Under the pieces are notes generated by a model. It had not been told where the DNA came from. It saw only the letters and a list, made by a program, of their open reading frames with translations, and did not search any database. The position numbers and the translations under genes are program-made. Positions 1-6,331 of a DNA stretch of 6,331 nucleotides are shown piece by piece. The stretch comes from Planctomycetota bacterium (GTDB lineage Bacteria; Planctomycetota; Phycisphaerae; WQYP01): the NCBI GenBank assembly GCA_021816165.1, contig JAKAYZ010000155.1, positions 1 through 6,331 on the forward strand, read 5' to 3'. Position 1 is the first letter of the stretch. Each line of letters starts with the position of its first letter.

Positions 1-14
1 TTGTAGAAAGCCGA

Positions 15-110
15 ATGATCTTGATTTTGCTTTTACTAGGCCTTTTGTTCTTCAGCAGCAGCTTGGCCATGGTTTGGCTCTGCGATCGGATAGCGAGGAT
101 TGAACGATGA
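15..110 (+). CDS. Small single-helix membrane protein upstream of kdpF (hypothetical)
   Basis: From the ATG at 15 this reads 31 residues and stops at TGA 108-110. The product begins with about 22 almost purely hydrophobic residues (MILILLLLGLLFF, then SSSLAMVWL) and ends in a short charged tail, CDRIARIER, so it looks like one membrane helix with a basic cytoplasmic end. The stop overlaps the kdpF start as ATGA, which suggests translational coupling. The frame stays open to the left edge (codons V-E-S-R precede the ATG), so the true start may lie outside the window; the purine run AGAAAG at 5-10 would be only a weak ribosome site for the ATG at 15. From memory, short single-helix ORFs with a similar Cys-Asp-Arg ending precede kdpF in other bacteria, but I cannot verify this. 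The function is unknown; an accessory Kdp peptide is an inference. It could also be the tail of a longer upstream gene. Confidence 0.55.
   Translation: MILILLLLGLLFFSSSLAMVWLCDRIARIER
95..99 (+). promoter_or_regulatory. Ribosome binding site of kdpF
   Basis: GAGGA lies 7 nt before the ATG at 107. It sits inside the upstream small ORF, as expected for two coupled genes. It supports the ATG at 107 as a real initiation site even though the gene is only 29 codons long. Confidence 0.7.
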
Positions 111-196
111 ATTTTTGGGACTGGGTGTTGTTGGTGATTACCGTCGGCTTATTGATTTACCTGACGGTCGCGATGCTTTGGTCGGAGAAGTTTTAA
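107..196 (+). CDS. kdpF: KdpF, small stabilising subunit of the Kdp potassium pump
   Basis: The ATG at 107 opens a 29-residue product, the same length as E. coli KdpF. It starts MNFWDWVLLVITVG, continues as one hydrophobic helix over about residues 6-24, and ends in WSEKF, matching the family's typical C-terminal acidic-(K/A)-F ending. In the family, KdpF is a single-span inner-membrane peptide that binds the KdpABC complex and stabilises it, much as a lipid would. It is preceded by a GAGGA ribosome site at 95-99, and its start overlaps the TGA of the small upstream ORF. Its TAA (194-196) shares its last base with the ATG of kdpA (TAATG), so translation of the two is probably coupled. Identification rests on the size, the single helix, the C-terminal ending and the position directly before kdpA. 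Confidence 0.93.
   Translation: MNFWDWVLLVITVGLLIYLTVAMLWSEKF
184..190 (+). promoter_or_regulatory. Ribosome binding site that decides the kdpA start
   Basis: GGAGAAG, within the last codons of kdpF, ends 5 nt before the ATG at 196. It favours that ATG over two in-frame alternatives: a TTG at 100, which would add 32 unrelated residues read through kdpF in another frame, and the ATG at 214, which would remove the first six residues. Confidence 0.75.
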
Positions 197-1950
197 TGTT
201 GTACGATGGATGGATGCAGCTTGCCTTTCTATTGGCGGCGGTGCTGGTACTGGCCAAGCCTTTGGGCGAATACATAGCGCGGGTTTTTACAAAGGGTCGC
301 CTGCCTTTGATCGGGCGCATAGGCCAGCCGGTGGAAGCCACTATCTACCGCATGGCGGGAGTGCGGTGCGACGACCAGCAGAACTGGATACAGTACGCTG
401 TCGCCTGCCTGCTGTTTAATCTCGTGGGTTTTATATTTTTGTATTTGCTGCAACTGCTGCAACAGCATTTGCCATTAAACCCGGCCCATCAAAGCCATGT
501 GCCGGCGGCTTTGGCATTTAATACGGCCGCGAGTTTTGTCACCAATACCAACTGGCAAAATTATGCCGGCGAAACCACCATGAGCCTGCTGACGCAGATG
601 CTTGGTATGACGGTACAAAATTTTTTATCGGCAGCAACGGGCATAGCGGTCATGGCGGCATTCCTGCGGGGTCTGGCCTCAAAGGGCACTGGAAAGCTAG
701 GAAGCTTTTGGGTTGATCTGGTTCGGTCAACACTCTATATCCTGCTGCCCCTGGCGATTATCACATCGCTTGTGCTGGCGTCTCAGGGGGTGGTGCAAAC
801 CTTCCATGCCACAAGGCAAGTTCATACATTATCAAATACGACGATGACCGCCCAAGCGAAGGCATCAAAGGCCAGCATCCAAAACATCGCCATGGGACCG
901 GTCGCCTCACAGGAGGCAATAAAGCAGATCGGAACCAATGGGGGTGGCTTTTTTAATGCGAATTCCGCCCATCCATTTGAGAACCCGAACGGCCTGACCG
1001 ATTTTGTTGAAATGCTGGCGATGCTGCTGATTCCCGCCGCCTCCTGTTTTACATTCAGCCGGATGATTGGCGATAAGCGGCAAGGGCGCGTGATCTTGGT
1101 GACGATGGCGGTAATCTTTGCGCTGTGCGCCACGCTATGTATCACCTTTGAGCAGCAGCCCAATCCAATATTGCCGGGCATCGTCAATCAGCACCATACA
1201 GGGCTGGCACCCGGCGGCAATATGGAGGGCAAAGAGGTTCGCTTTGGCCCGGCGAATTCGGCCATCTGGACATGCGTGGCAACAGGTACCTCCACCGGTG
1301 CCGTCAATTCCATGCTTGATTCTTATACGCCCTTCGGCGGGTTAATTCCAATGTGGCTTATGAAGACCGGCGAGGTGATATTCGGTGGCGTCGGAGTGGG
1401 GCTTACCGGCATGCTGATTACGTCGATGGTGGCGGTGTTTTTGTGCGGACTGATGGTTGGTCGCACGCCCGAATACCTTGGGAAAAAACTCGGTGCGTTT
1501 GAAATTAAAATGGTTTCTTTAGCGATTCTGATTCCGCCCGCTTTGGTACTTATCGGAACAGCCATTGCTTCGGTGACGCCATCGGCCATAGCCAGCGTGG
1601 CCAATCCCGGTTCGCACGGATTTTCAGAAATTCTATATGCCATGACCAGCATGTCGAACAATAACGGCAGCGCTTTTGCGGGCCTCAATGGCGACACCAA
1701 CTTTTACAACATTCTCGGTGGTGTGATGATGCTGGCGGGCCGATTCTGGTCGATTGTTGCTACCCTTGCGTTGGCCGGTGCCATGGCAAACCGTAAGCCA
1801 TCACCGCCCAGTGTGGGAACATTTCCAACGCACACTCCTCTGTTCGCCGTCATTCTCGCCGGTACGATTGCGCTCATCAGCGGTTTAATATTTTTGCCCG
1901 CGCTGGCATTGGGGCCGATAGCAGAAGGGCTGGCCCACGTTGTGCATTGA
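196..1950 (+). CDS. kdpA: KdpA, potassium-binding and translocating subunit of the Kdp ATPase
   Basis: This is a 584-residue multi-span inner-membrane protein (E. coli KdpA has 557) that selects and binds K+ for the KdpFABC pump. It belongs to the superfamily of K+ transporters built from four membrane-pore-membrane repeats. All four filter regions are visible. The first is TNTNWQNY at about 116-123, where Q121 corresponds to E. coli Q116. The second is GTNGGGFFNAN at 246-256, followed by HPFENP. The third is ATGTSTGAVNSM at about 362-373, with G368 at the E. coli G345 position. The fourth is SNNNGSAFAG at 487-496. Other family blocks are GPVASQEAIK (234-243), NMEGKE (342-347), PMWLM..GEV.FGGVGVGL (385-403), GRTPEYLGKK (422-431) and the C-terminal PALALGPIAE. 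The start at 196 is supported by the ribosome site at 184-190 and by MLYDGWMQLAFLLA fitting the first helix. The extra length comes mainly from periplasmic loops, for example around 320-345. No frameshift or missing filter residue is seen. Confidence 0.98.
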   Translation: MLYDGWMQLAFLLAAVLVLAKPLGEYIARVFTKGRLPLIGRIGQPVEATIYRMAGVRCDDQQNWIQYAVACLLFNLVGFIFLYLLQLLQQHLPLNPAHQSHVPAALAFNTAASFVTNTNWQNYAGETTMSLLTQMLGMTVQNFLSAATGIAVMAAFLRGLASKGTGKLGSFWVDLVRSTLYILLPLAIITSLVLASQGVVQTFHATRQVHTLSNTTMTAQAKASKASIQNIAMGPVASQEAIKQIGTNGGGFFNANSAHPFENPNGLTDFVEMLAMLLIPAASCFTFSRMIGDKRQGRVILVTMAVIFALCATLCITFEQQPNPILPGIVNQHHTGLAPGGNMEGKEVRFGPANSAIWTCVATGTSTGAVNSMLDSYTPFGGLIPMWLMKTGEVIFGGVGVGLTGMLITSMVAVFLCGLMVGRTPEYLGKKLGAFEIKMVSLAILIPPALVLIGTAIASVTPSAIASVANPGSHGFSEILYAMTSMSNNNGSAFAGLNGDTNFYNILGGVMMLAGRFWSIVATLALAGAMANRKPSPPSVGTFPTHTPLFAVILAGTIALISGLIFLPALALGPIAEGLAHVVH

Positions 1951-1954
1951 ATGA

Positions 1955-1977
1955 ACTGAGGAACAACGGTTTTCAGT
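1955..1977 (+). repeat. Imperfect stem-loop in the kdpA-kdpB gap
   Basis: ACTGA at 1955-1959 pairs with TCAGT at 1973-1977. Inside it, G1960 or G1961 can face T1972, and AAC (1962-1964) pairs with GTT (1969-1971), giving about nine pairs with one bulged G and a four-base loop. There is no T-run after it, so it is not a typical intrinsic terminator. A role in mRNA processing or stability between kdpA and kdpB is possible but is only inference. The rest of the 80-nt gap shows nothing beyond the kdpB ribosome site. Confidence 0.35.
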
Positions 1978-2018
1978 AACATTCAGGACAGCACAGAGAA
2001 TCCATTTGTTTGATCAGT

Positions 2019-2022
2019 GAGG
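2019..2022 (+). promoter_or_regulatory. Ribosome binding site of kdpB
   Basis: GAGG ends 8 nt before the ATG at 2031. It supports independent initiation of kdpB, which is not overlapped by kdpA. Confidence 0.65.
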
Positions 2023-2030
2023 TTTGACTT

Positions 2031-4109
2031 ATGACCACCACCAACGCTAAACGTGGTAAGCTTTTCAGCAAGGACATACTCAGATCGGCATCGCTGGACG
2101 CACTGCGCAAACTGTCACCCATGCAGCAGGTGCGCAATCCCGTGATGTTTGTAGTCTATGTCGGGAGCATTGTTACAAGCTGCATCAGCATCCATAGCAT
2201 GGCGATCGGCTCGAACACCGCCTTGGAGCAGGTGTGGATCAGCGTATGGCTGTGGTTTACCGTGATATTTGCCAATTTCGCCGAGGCTGTCGCGGAGGGG
2301 CGTGGCAAGGCACAGGCAGAGTCTTTGCGCAAATCGCGAAAGGATACCAAAGCACGACGACTGGCGACGGCTAAGCGCGATGCCCAAACTGAGATGACTT
2401 CGTCATCGCAACTCTCCAGTGGCGACTTCGTACTGGTGGAGGCCAATGAATTCATTCCTGCAGACGGAACGGTGGTAGAGGGTGTTGCATCGGTGGACGA
2501 GTCCGCGATTACGGGAGAGTCGGCACCGGTGATTCGTGAAAGCGGCGGCGACCGATCAAGCGTTACCGGTGGAACACGTGTGCTTTCCGATTATCTCATC
2601 ATTGAGATAACGGCCAAACCTGGAGAAACCTTTCTGGACCGAATGATTGCAATGGTCGAAGGTGCCCGCCGCGGCAAAACGCCGAATGAAATCGCATTGG
2701 GAATATTGCTCGCCGGCTTTACGATTATCTGCCTGCTGGCGGTTGCGACTTTGGAACCATTTTCAATATTTTCCGTAAAAGTAGCCGGGCACGGCCAGGC
2801 CGTGGGCGTAACATCGCTGGTGGCGCTGCTGGTTTGCCTGATTCCCACGACCATAGGCGGGCTGCTAAGCGCTATTGGCATCGCCGGGATGAATCGCATG
2901 GTGCAGGCGAATGTCATCGCCACATCGGGGCGATGTGTCGAGGCTGCAGGCGACGTAGATGTGCTGCTCCTGGACAAAACCGGGACCATCACCATGGGCA
3001 ATCGCGAAGCAGCCGCCTTTCATCCTGCTCCAGGTGTGCGGGCGGAACGCTTGGCTGATTTAGCGCAGCTTTCATCCCTGACGGACGAAACGCCAGAAGG
3101 ACGAAGCGTGGTAAAGTTGGCAAAAAAGGAATTCGGTATTCGAGAACGTGATATGCATGCGCTCGATGCGGTATTTGTACCGTTCTCGGCGCAAAGCCGG
3201 ATGAGCGGTGTGGATATGGGCAAACGCCGCATTCGCAAGGGGGCGGCCGATGCGGTCAGTCGGTTTGTTCAAGAACAGGGCGGAGAAGTTCCGGCACCGC
3301 TCATCGAGTGCGTGAAAGACATTTCCCGTCGAGGGGGCACGCCGCTTATGGTTGCAGAAGACCATGAAGCCATCGGCGTTATTGAACTCAAGGATATTGT
3401 AAAACGTGGCATTAAGCAGCGCTTTGCCGATTTACGTCGCATGGGTATCCGCACAGTGATGGTCACCGGCGATAATCCATTGACGGCAGCGGCGATTGCG
3501 GCGGAGGCGGGCGTCGATGATTTTGTCGCAGAGGCTCTGCCGGAATCTAAACTGAAATTGATCCGGGAATATCAAGGTGCGGGACGCCTGGTAGCGATGA
3601 CCGGCGACGGCAGCAATGACGCACCGGCGCTGGCGCAGGCGGATGTGGCAGTTGCCATGAATACCGGCACCCAAGCCGCCAAGGAGGCGGCGAATATGAT
3701 TGACCTGGATTCCAATCCGACAAAACTTATTGAGGTGGTCGAAACAGGCAAACAACTGCTGATGACGCGGGGAGCGCTGACCACATTTTCGGTCGCCAAT
3801 GACGTGGCAAAATACTTTGCCATCATTCCCGTCATTTTCGCTACCACGTATCCTCAGCTTTCGGCGCTCAATATCATGGGCCTGAATCCACACACCGCCA
3901 TATTGTCTGCGGTTATTTTTAACGCATTGATCATTGTGTTTCTCATACCCGTAGCGCTACGCGGCGTGCGGTATCGCGCCAAACCCGCAGCCGTGCTTTT
4001 ACGCGATAACCTGCTAATTTACGGCTTGGGCGGACTGATTACGCCGTTTGCGGGCATAAAGCTTATTGATGTATTGATCGGCGTCGCAAGCCACGGCTTT
4101 CACGGGTAA
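2031..4109 (+). CDS. kdpB: KdpB, P-type ATPase catalytic subunit of the Kdp pump
   Basis: This 692-residue protein (E. coli KdpB has 682) hydrolyses ATP to drive K+ uptake through KdpA. Two N-terminal helices (about 38-58 and 63-84) are followed by the actuator domain with TGES at 161-164; S164 corresponds to the E. coli serine that is phosphorylated for inhibition at high K+. Helices 3 and 4 follow, with IPTTIGG at 271-277. The phosphorylation motif DKTGT is at 315-319, with D315 as the aspartate acceptor. The nucleotide domain has F385 and the RKGA lysine K403, equivalent to E. coli F377 and K395. The hinge motifs are TGDNP (479-483) and [10 protein letters not shown] (524-533). Helix 5 carries D591 and K594, equivalent to E. 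coli D583 and K586, which couple KdpB to KdpA. Helices 6 and 7 end the protein. All catalytic residues are present, so it looks fully active. The start is supported by GAGG at 2019-2022. Confidence 0.99.
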   Translation: MTTTNAKRGKLFSKDILRSASLDALRKLSPMQQVRNPVMFVVYVGSIVTSCISIHSMAIGSNTALEQVWISVWLWFTVIFANFAEAVAEGRGKAQAESLRKSRKDTKARRLATAKRDAQTEMTSSSQLSSGDFVLVEANEFIPADGTVVEGVASVDESAITGESAPVIRESGGDRSSVTGGTRVLSDYLIIEITAKPGETFLDRMIAMVEGARRGKTPNEIALGILLAGFTIICLLAVATLEPFSIFSVKVAGHGQAVGVTSLVALLVCLIPTTIGGLLSAIGIAGMNRMVQANVIATSGRCVEAAGDVDVLLLDKTGTITMGNREAAAFHPAPGVRAERLADLAQLSSLTDETPEGRSVVKLAKKEFGIRERDMHALDAVFVPFSAQSRMSGVDMGKRRIRKGAADAVSRFVQEQGGEVPAPLIECVKDISRRGGTPLMVAEDHEAIGVIELKDIVKRGIKQRFADLRRMGIRTVMVTGDNPLTAAAIAAEAGVDDFVAEALPESKLKLIREYQGAGRLVAMTGDGSNDAPALAQADVAVAMNTGTQAAKEAANMIDLDSNPTKLIEVVETGKQLLMTRGALTTFSVANDVAKYFAIIPVIFATTYPQLSALNIMGLNPHTAILSAVIFNALIIVFLIPVALRGVRYRAKPAAVLLRDNLLIYGLGGLITPFAGIKLIDVLIGVASHGFHG

Positions 4110-4111
4110 GT

Positions 4112-4138
4112 CTGGCGGATTGCTACGCACCGCGCCAG
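4112..4138 (+). repeat. Inverted repeat in the kdpB-kdpC gap
   Basis: CTGGCG at 4112-4117 is a perfect inverted match to CGCCAG at 4133-4138, with a 15-nt loop that can itself form a small TGC/GCA stem (4121-4123 with 4127-4129). It starts 2 nt after the kdpB stop codon and ends about 6 nt before the kdpC ribosome site. No T-run follows, so it is not a convincing terminator. Tuning of kdpC translation or mRNA stability is an inference, and a six-base match this close can arise by chance. Confidence 0.35.
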
Positions 4139-4143
4139 CAGAA

Positions 4144-4149
4144 AGGGGA
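4144..4149 (+). promoter_or_regulatory. Ribosome binding site of kdpC
   Basis: AGGGGA ends 9 nt before the ATG at 4159. It is a strong purine-rich site and supports that ATG as the kdpC start. Confidence 0.65.
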
Positions 4150-4158
4150 TATTAAGCC

Positions 4159-4803
4159 ATGCGGACAATCATTCGACCATGCTTGACTATTTTCAGCCTT
4201 ATGGCCTTGCTGACGGGTATTATTTATCCACTGGCCATCACTGCCGGGGCGCAGTGGCTATTTCCGGTTGAAGCGAATGGAAGCCTTATCAACCGGCTTG
4301 GGAAAGCCACCACCAATACGGCCAAGGCGGTGGGATCGCGCCTGATCGGACAGAATTTCACCTCGCCTCGCTATTTCTGGCCGCGACCGTCGGCTACCAA
4401 TCCCCCCTACAATGCGGACGCATCGACGGGGTCTAACTACGGCCCGCGCAGCCCGGCTCTTCAGACCGAAGTGAAGACGGCAGTCAGGCACCTTCAGCGT
4501 GCGGATAGGGGGAACCTGCATCCCATTCCCGTTGATCTGGTGACCAGTTCCGCCAGCGGGCTGGACCCGGACATTTCACCGGCGGCGGCTTATTACCAGG
4601 CCAGCCGGGTGGCAGCGGCGCGGCATATGCCGGTAGCCCCCGTGAAAAAGCTGATTGCTGAGTCAATCCGTGAACCGTGGCTTGGTTTTTTTGGAGAGTG
4701 TTATATTAATGTTCTGGAATTGAACATCCACCTCGACCAATTGAGCGCGAAGTGGAACATAAAACGAAAGTTGCATCACCATGCCGGAAGATCAACGCCC
4801 TAA
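4159..4803 (+). CDS. kdpC: KdpC, single-span assembly subunit of the Kdp pump
   Basis: KdpC is anchored in the inner membrane by one helix. It is needed to assemble KdpA with KdpB and to raise the apparent ATP affinity of the pump. The product has 214 residues against 190 in E. coli. The helix spans about residues 10-32 (LTGIIYPLAIT). Family blocks follow: ANGSLI (39-44), GSRLIGQNFTSPRYFWPRPS (59-78), PYNADAS.GSNYGP (83-96), PVDLVTSSASGLDPDISP (124-141) and the C-terminal PWLGFFGE..INVLELNIHLDQL (173-195). Two parts are longer than in E. coli: about seven extra residues between ANGSLI and GSRLIGQ (LGKATTNT region, 47-57), and a basic tail of 19 residues (196-214, including KRKLHHH) after the point where the family normally ends. 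That tail carries the reading frame 23 nt into kdpD. The family assignment is secure; the tail is the odd part. Confidence 0.97.
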   Translation: MRTIIRPCLTIFSLMALLTGIIYPLAITAGAQWLFPVEANGSLINRLGKATTNTAKAVGSRLIGQNFTSPRYFWPRPSATNPPYNADASTGSNYGPRSPALQTEVKTAVRHLQRADRGNLHPIPVDLVTSSASGLDPDISPAAAYYQASRVAAARHMPVAPVKKLIAESIREPWLGFFGECYINVLELNIHLDQLSAKWNIKRKLHHHAGRSTP

Positions 4804-6331
4804 TCCTGACCTGCTGCTGGAGATAACCGAGCGCGAGGAACGGCGGCGCAAGCGTGGCCGGCTGAAGATATTTTTCGGAGCCGTGGCAGGCGTCGGCAAA
4901 ACCTACGCCATGCTGGAGGCTGCGCGGCAACTCGCCATTGGCGGGCATAGGATACTGGTTGGTTATGCAGAACCACACATTCGCCCCGATACCGAACGAT
5001 TGCTGCTGGGGCTGGACATACTGCCGCATCTGCAGGTGCAACATCGCGGTGTTGCGCTGCGCGAATTTGATATTGATGCGGCGTTGAAGCTCCGCCCGGA
5101 AATCATTCTTATTGATGAACTGGCCCATACCAACGCACCAGGGATGCGGCATACCAAGCGCTGGCAGGATGTCATGGAACTTATTGAGGCGGGTATCACC
5201 GTTTTTACGACGCTCAACGCGCAGCATCTGGAGTCGGTCAATGATCTTGTGGCGCGTGCAACCGGCGTAAGGGTGCAGGAGACGCTTCCGGATCATGTGT
5301 TTGAAAGTGCCGATGAAGTGCAACTGGTGGATATTCCGCCTGAACAGCTTTTGCAACGTCTGGCGGATGGAAAAATCTACCGGGGTTCCGGGGCGGATGC
5401 GGCATTGGCCAACTTTTTTACCCTTGATAATTTAATGGCATTGCGTGAATTAGCGCTGCGGCTCACCGCCGACCGCATAGACCGCCAGCGTGACGAGCGA
5501 ATCGTAGCCGTCGGTGGGCGGGAAAATACGAGCATATCGGAACGATTGCTGGTATGTGTGGGGCCGAGTCCGACATCGGCGGATTTGATCCGGGCCGCGG
5601 CGCGAATGGCAAAGATGACGCACTCAAGCTGGACGGCGGTTTTTGTCGAAACACCATCGCTGTCGGTGAAGGATTCATCGCGCCGTCGTCTGGCCGAAGC
5701 CAACTTACAACTCGCCGAGGAACTCGGTGCCAAGCGGGTAATCCTGCAGGGACATCACGCGGCCCGGGAAGTTGCGGCTTATGCCAGAAAGGAAAATGTA
5801 GCACGTATTATTGCCGGTAAACCGGCGGCTGCAGGCTGGCGGCGATGGGTGGCATCCTCCTTTACGCGCGAACTTATACAAGAAAGCGGTTCAATTGCCA
5901 TTGATTTGATCCGGGAGCCACCCGGCCCGAAATTGAATCTTAAGCCAGAGGTCCATGCGCAAAGTACCACGGGAAAAGAGGTCATGATTGCGGCTGGTGT
6001 GGTGCTGCTGATAACCGCAGTGGGTGTGTGGCTTTACCACGGGCTGGGGCTATCGAACATCAACGTAATCATGCTTTACCTGGTGGGCGTGATATGGCTG
6101 TCTTTCCGCATCGGACGCACAGCCGGCATCACCGGGGCGATCCTGGGAGTTATGGCTTTTGATTTTACGGTCGTTCCCCCCTACTACTCATTTGCGGTAT
6201 CCGACGCGCAATATATCCTCACATTTTTCGTCATGCTTTTGGCCGGTCTGCTCATCAGTACCGTAACCACACGCTTACGACAACAGGAAATGCTGGCGCG
6301 GCAGCGACAGGTAAGAATGGGAGCTTTGCTC
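4781..6331 (+). CDS. kdpD: KdpD, potassium-sensing histidine kinase (N-terminal part, runs off the window)
   Basis: KdpD is the inner-membrane sensor kinase that normally phosphorylates the regulator KdpE to switch on kdp when K+ is short. The window holds 517 codons, all open, against about 894 in E. coli. The N-terminal KdpD domain has a Walker A motif GAVAGVGKT (33-41), a Walker B-like ILIDELAHTN (109-118), and the family blocks RHTKRWQDV (123-131) and TTLNAQHLESVND (143-155). A USP-type domain follows at about 252-377 (RLLVCVGPSP, then WTAVFVETP). Four helices fill about 401-422, 425-445, 447-468 and 477-497, with FDFTVVPPYYSFAVSD (460-475) typical of the DUF4118 sensor region. The GAF-like, HisKA and ATPase parts lie beyond the window. 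The ATG at 4781 is the only plausible start, because an in-frame TAA sits at 4760-4762. It overlaps kdpC by 23 nt, and its ribosome site (GAAAG, 4766-4770) is weak, so coupling to kdpC translation is likely. Confidence 0.98.
   Translation, partial: MPEDQRPNPDLLLEITEREERRRKRGRLKIFFGAVAGVGKTYAMLEAARQLAIGGHRILVGYAEPHIRPDTERLLLGLDILPHLQVQHRGVALREFDIDAALKLRPEIILIDELAHTNAPGMRHTKRWQDVMELIEAGITVFTTLNAQHLESVNDLVARATGVRVQETLPDHVFESADEVQLVDIPPEQLLQRLADGKIYRGSGADAALANFFTLDNLMALRELALRLTADRIDRQRDERIVAVGGRENTSISERLLVCVGPSPTSADLIRAAARMAKMTHSSWTAVFVETPSLSVKDSSRRRLAEANLQLAEELGAKRVILQGHHAAREVAAYARKENVARIIAGKPAAAGWRRWVASSFTRELIQESGSIAIDLIREPPGPKLNLKPEVHAQSTTGKEVMIAAGVVLLITAVGVWLYHGLGLSNINVIMLYLVGVIWLSFRIGRTAGITGAILGVMAFDFTVVPPYYSFAVSDAQYILTFFVMLLAGLLISTVTTRLRQQEMLARQRQVRMGALL

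Noticed and set aside
19..50. Possible promoter in the AT-rich stretch before kdpF
   Set aside because: No convincing pair of -35 and -10 boxes at proper spacing and no KdpE-like operator could be seen; the T-rich bases are explained by the hydrophobic codons of the small ORF.
100..195. Upstream TTG extension of kdpA adding 32 residues
   Set aside because: It reads kdpF out of frame, gives a sequence unlike any KdpA N-terminus, and the ATG at 196 has a well-placed ribosome site and starts directly at the first helix.
3432..3893. 153-codon reverse-strand ORF inside kdpB
   Set aside because: It lies wholly opposite conserved KdpB motifs (TGDNP, TGDGSND), has an unbalanced Arg- and Cys-rich composition and no recognisable domain, so it is a shadow of kdpB.
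4706..5356. 216-codon reverse-strand ORF across the kdpC-kdpD junction
   Set aside because: It is antisense to the conserved KdpD N-terminal domain, has no recognisable family and no clear ribosome site; it is best explained as a codon-bias shadow.
5554..5820. 88-codon forward ORF inside kdpD, suggesting a frameshift or internal gene
   Set aside because: The kdpD frame is open without interruption from 4781 to 6331 and gives the expected USP-domain sequence through this stretch, so the other frame is incidental.

Overview
The window holds the front part of a classical high-affinity potassium uptake operon, all on the + strand. In order it contains a tiny membrane ORF, kdpF, kdpA, kdpB, kdpC, and the first 517 codons of the sensor kinase gene kdpD, which runs off the right edge. 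The gene order, the TAATG and ATGA junctions, the good Shine-Dalgarno sites and the E. coli-like KdpD with an N-terminal KdpD domain, a USP domain and four membrane helices all point to a Gram-negative bacterium, most likely a proteobacterium. Base composition looks slightly above 50% GC by eye. I cannot name the genus.

Layout. Positions 1-110 hold the end, or all, of a small hydrophobic ORF whose stop overlaps the kdpF start. kdpF (107-196) is a 29-codon gene whose stop overlaps the kdpA start. kdpA (196-1950) is followed by an 80-nt gap with an imperfect stem-loop, then kdpB (2031-4109). A 49-nt gap with a 6-bp inverted repeat precedes kdpC (4159-4803), whose 3' end overlaps kdpD (4781 onward) by 23 nt. 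There is no gene-free stretch longer than 80 nt. The kdp promoter is not visible and is probably to the left of the window. kdpE, if present, is to the right.

How the genes work together (known for the family). KdpA is the potassium-selective channel-like subunit, and KdpB is the P-type ATPase subunit that energises it. KdpC is a single-span subunit required for assembly and high ATP affinity, and KdpF is a small lipid-like stabilising subunit. KdpD senses potassium limitation and normally phosphorylates KdpE, which switches on the operon. The hallmark residues of KdpA and KdpB are intact, so the pump looks functional.

This is mostly a well-known system rather than a new one. The points that deserve a second look are the unnamed single-helix ORF coupled to kdpF, an unusual C-terminal tail on KdpC that creates the overlap with kdpD, the small inverted repeats in the only two gaps, and a few substitutions in the KdpD N-terminal domain.
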